This document shows positions 4,901 through 5,716 of a stretch of DNA of 5,716 nucleotides, piece after piece. The notes beneath the pieces are model-generated. The model saw nothing but the letters and a program-made list of their open reading frames with translations. It did not search any database and was not told the DNA's origin. The translations under genes and the position numbers were made by a program. The DNA lies in assembly GCA_910586285.1 (NCBI GenBank), contig CAJUGR010000115.1, positions 1-5,716 of the forward strand, given 5' to 3'. The stretch's first letter is position 1, and every line of letters begins with the position of its first letter. Source of the DNA: an uncultured Erysipelotrichaceae bacterium. Its GTDB lineage: Bacteria > Bacillota_I > Bacilli_A > Erysipelotrichales > Erysipelotrichaceae.

Positions 4901-5716
4901 GCGGTTTGTCCTTTCAAACCGGTTTCTTCTTCAATCGCCAAAGCGACATTGAACATCGTTTGTTCATCAAACGGTTTCGCCATCATACTGATGCCGATCG
5001 GCATATTCGATACGGTTCCACTGGGCACGGTGATGCTTGGATAACCGCTGAAATTGCCCATTATCATATGGTTTTCCGCGATTAAATATGTATCGCTCAA
5101 ACCGATTTCTGCGCTGTCCTCAGGATGAGGCGCAATCCCGCTGGTAGCCGATGCGATCGTAACATCATAGCGATCCAATACCTTTTCCACTTCTTTGACG
5201 ATTAAGCGGCGTACCTGCTGCGCCTTGCGGAATAATTTATCCTGATTTTCCACAAACAACGAATAGCTGCCAACCACAAATCGTTTGCGAATATGCGAGG
5301 AAAAGCCTTTGGTACGGGACTGGATCATCACTTCCTCTACACTGTTCCCCGCTTCACGCATGCCAAAGCGAATGCCGTCCAAATTTGCATGGTTGGCCGT
5401 GGCTTCGGCATTGGCAATGATATAGTATGTCGGTAAAATCACCGATAACAATTCATCCGGCAAGTGAACCGATTCTACAACGGCACCTCTGGCCTTCAGT
5501 TTGGTAATCAAATCCTCAAAATCAGCGAGAATTTCCTCATTGGTAATAGCCTTTTGGATATTATCGATCACGGCAATGCGCTTACCGTGCAGATCACTGT
5601 TTAATGCGGTTTCATAATCGGGAACGGGTTCATAGGAACTCGTCATATCGCGATCATCACGTCCGGCCAGCACCTGCAAGGCTCGTGCCGCATCCGCTAC
5701 TGCCGTAGTAAAATAG
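4885..5716 (-). CDS. gatA: Aspartyl/glutamyl-tRNA(Asn/Gln) amidotransferase subunit A (C-terminal 276 aa, 5' end outside window)
   Basis: GatA is the glutaminase subunit of GatCAB, an amidase-signature protein that frees ammonia from glutamine for GatB. The window starts inside the gene. The visible part opens in the usual VxDAARALQVLAGRDDRD segment, which follows the amidase-signature core, so the Lys and two Ser catalytic residues lie beyond the window. Recognisable family blocks follow: a YYIIANAEATANHANLDGIRFG segment (here slightly split across 5440-5360), RTKGF, RKRFVVGSYSL, and the closing FSGYPSITVPSG with MPIGISMMAKPFDE. The spot where many GatA proteins carry a PTTP-type motif reads IASATSGIAPHPED here, so this copy is diverged or lineage-typical. 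It overlaps gatB by 4 bp, and gatC probably lies upstream outside the window. A short general amidase is the alternative, but the gatB coupling makes GatA far more likely. Confidence 0.93.
   Translation of the reverse strand, partial: YFTTAVADAARALQVLAGRDDRDMTSSYEPVPDYETALNSDLHGKRIAVIDNIQKAITNEEILADFEDLITKLKARGAVVESVHLPDELLSVILPTYYIIANAEATANHANLDGIRFGMREAGNSVEEVMIQSRTKGFSSHIRKRFVVGSYSLFVENQDKLFRKAQQVRRLIVKEVEKVLDRYDVTIASATSGIAPHPEDSAEIGLSDTYLIAENHMIMGNFSGYPSITVPSGTVSNMPIGISMMAKPFDEQTMFNVALAIEEETGLKGQTAEVEA

Overview
The window comes from a low-GC Gram-positive bacterium (Bacillota). The AT-rich spacers, strong AGGAGG-type ribosome sites, a gatCAB-type operon and a large cadherin-like surface protein all fit. 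The style of the surface protein and the unusual GatA C-terminus suggest the Erysipelotrichales, but no rRNA or other marker is present to prove it. All four supported protein genes lie on the minus strand, so transcription runs from high to low coordinates. I see no credible plus-strand gene, tRNA, CRISPR array or insertion sequence.

Region 1 (5716 to 3464) is housekeeping. It holds the C-terminal part of gatA, cut by the window edge, overlapping by 4 bp with a complete gatB. These are two subunits of the Asp-tRNA(Asn)/Glu-tRNA(Gln) amidotransferase. A good Rho-independent terminator closes the operon at 3440-3407.

Region 2 (3406 to 2141) is a regulatory gene with its own leader. The gene encodes an ECF-type sigma factor of about 350 aa. 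It has normal sigma regions 2 and 4, followed by a cytoplasmic linker, one transmembrane helix and about 95 extracytoplasmic residues. No separate anti-sigma gene follows, so sensing and restraint may be built into the same polypeptide. The leader holds a TTGACA-type promoter candidate, a 9-bp inverted repeat and a small hairpin that could cover the Shine-Dalgarno sequence.

Region 3 (2140 to 1892) is a non-coding spacer with two back-to-back hairpins, an A/T tract, an excellent match to an ECF-sigma promoter (TGAAAC, 17-bp spacer, CGTC) and an apparent 5' UTR of about 80 nt.

Region 4 (1891 to 1, running off the window) encodes the first 630 residues of a large secreted surface protein. It has an N-terminal signal sequence, a domain ending in a VRPA-type signature, then tandem cadherin/Ig-like modules.

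The most interesting reading is that regions 2 to 4 form one circuit: a membrane-tethered ECF sigma factor that senses something outside the cell and switches on the neighbouring giant surface protein through the ECF-type promoter. The promoter match, the fusion layout and the adjacency are visible in the sequence. The regulatory link is inference.
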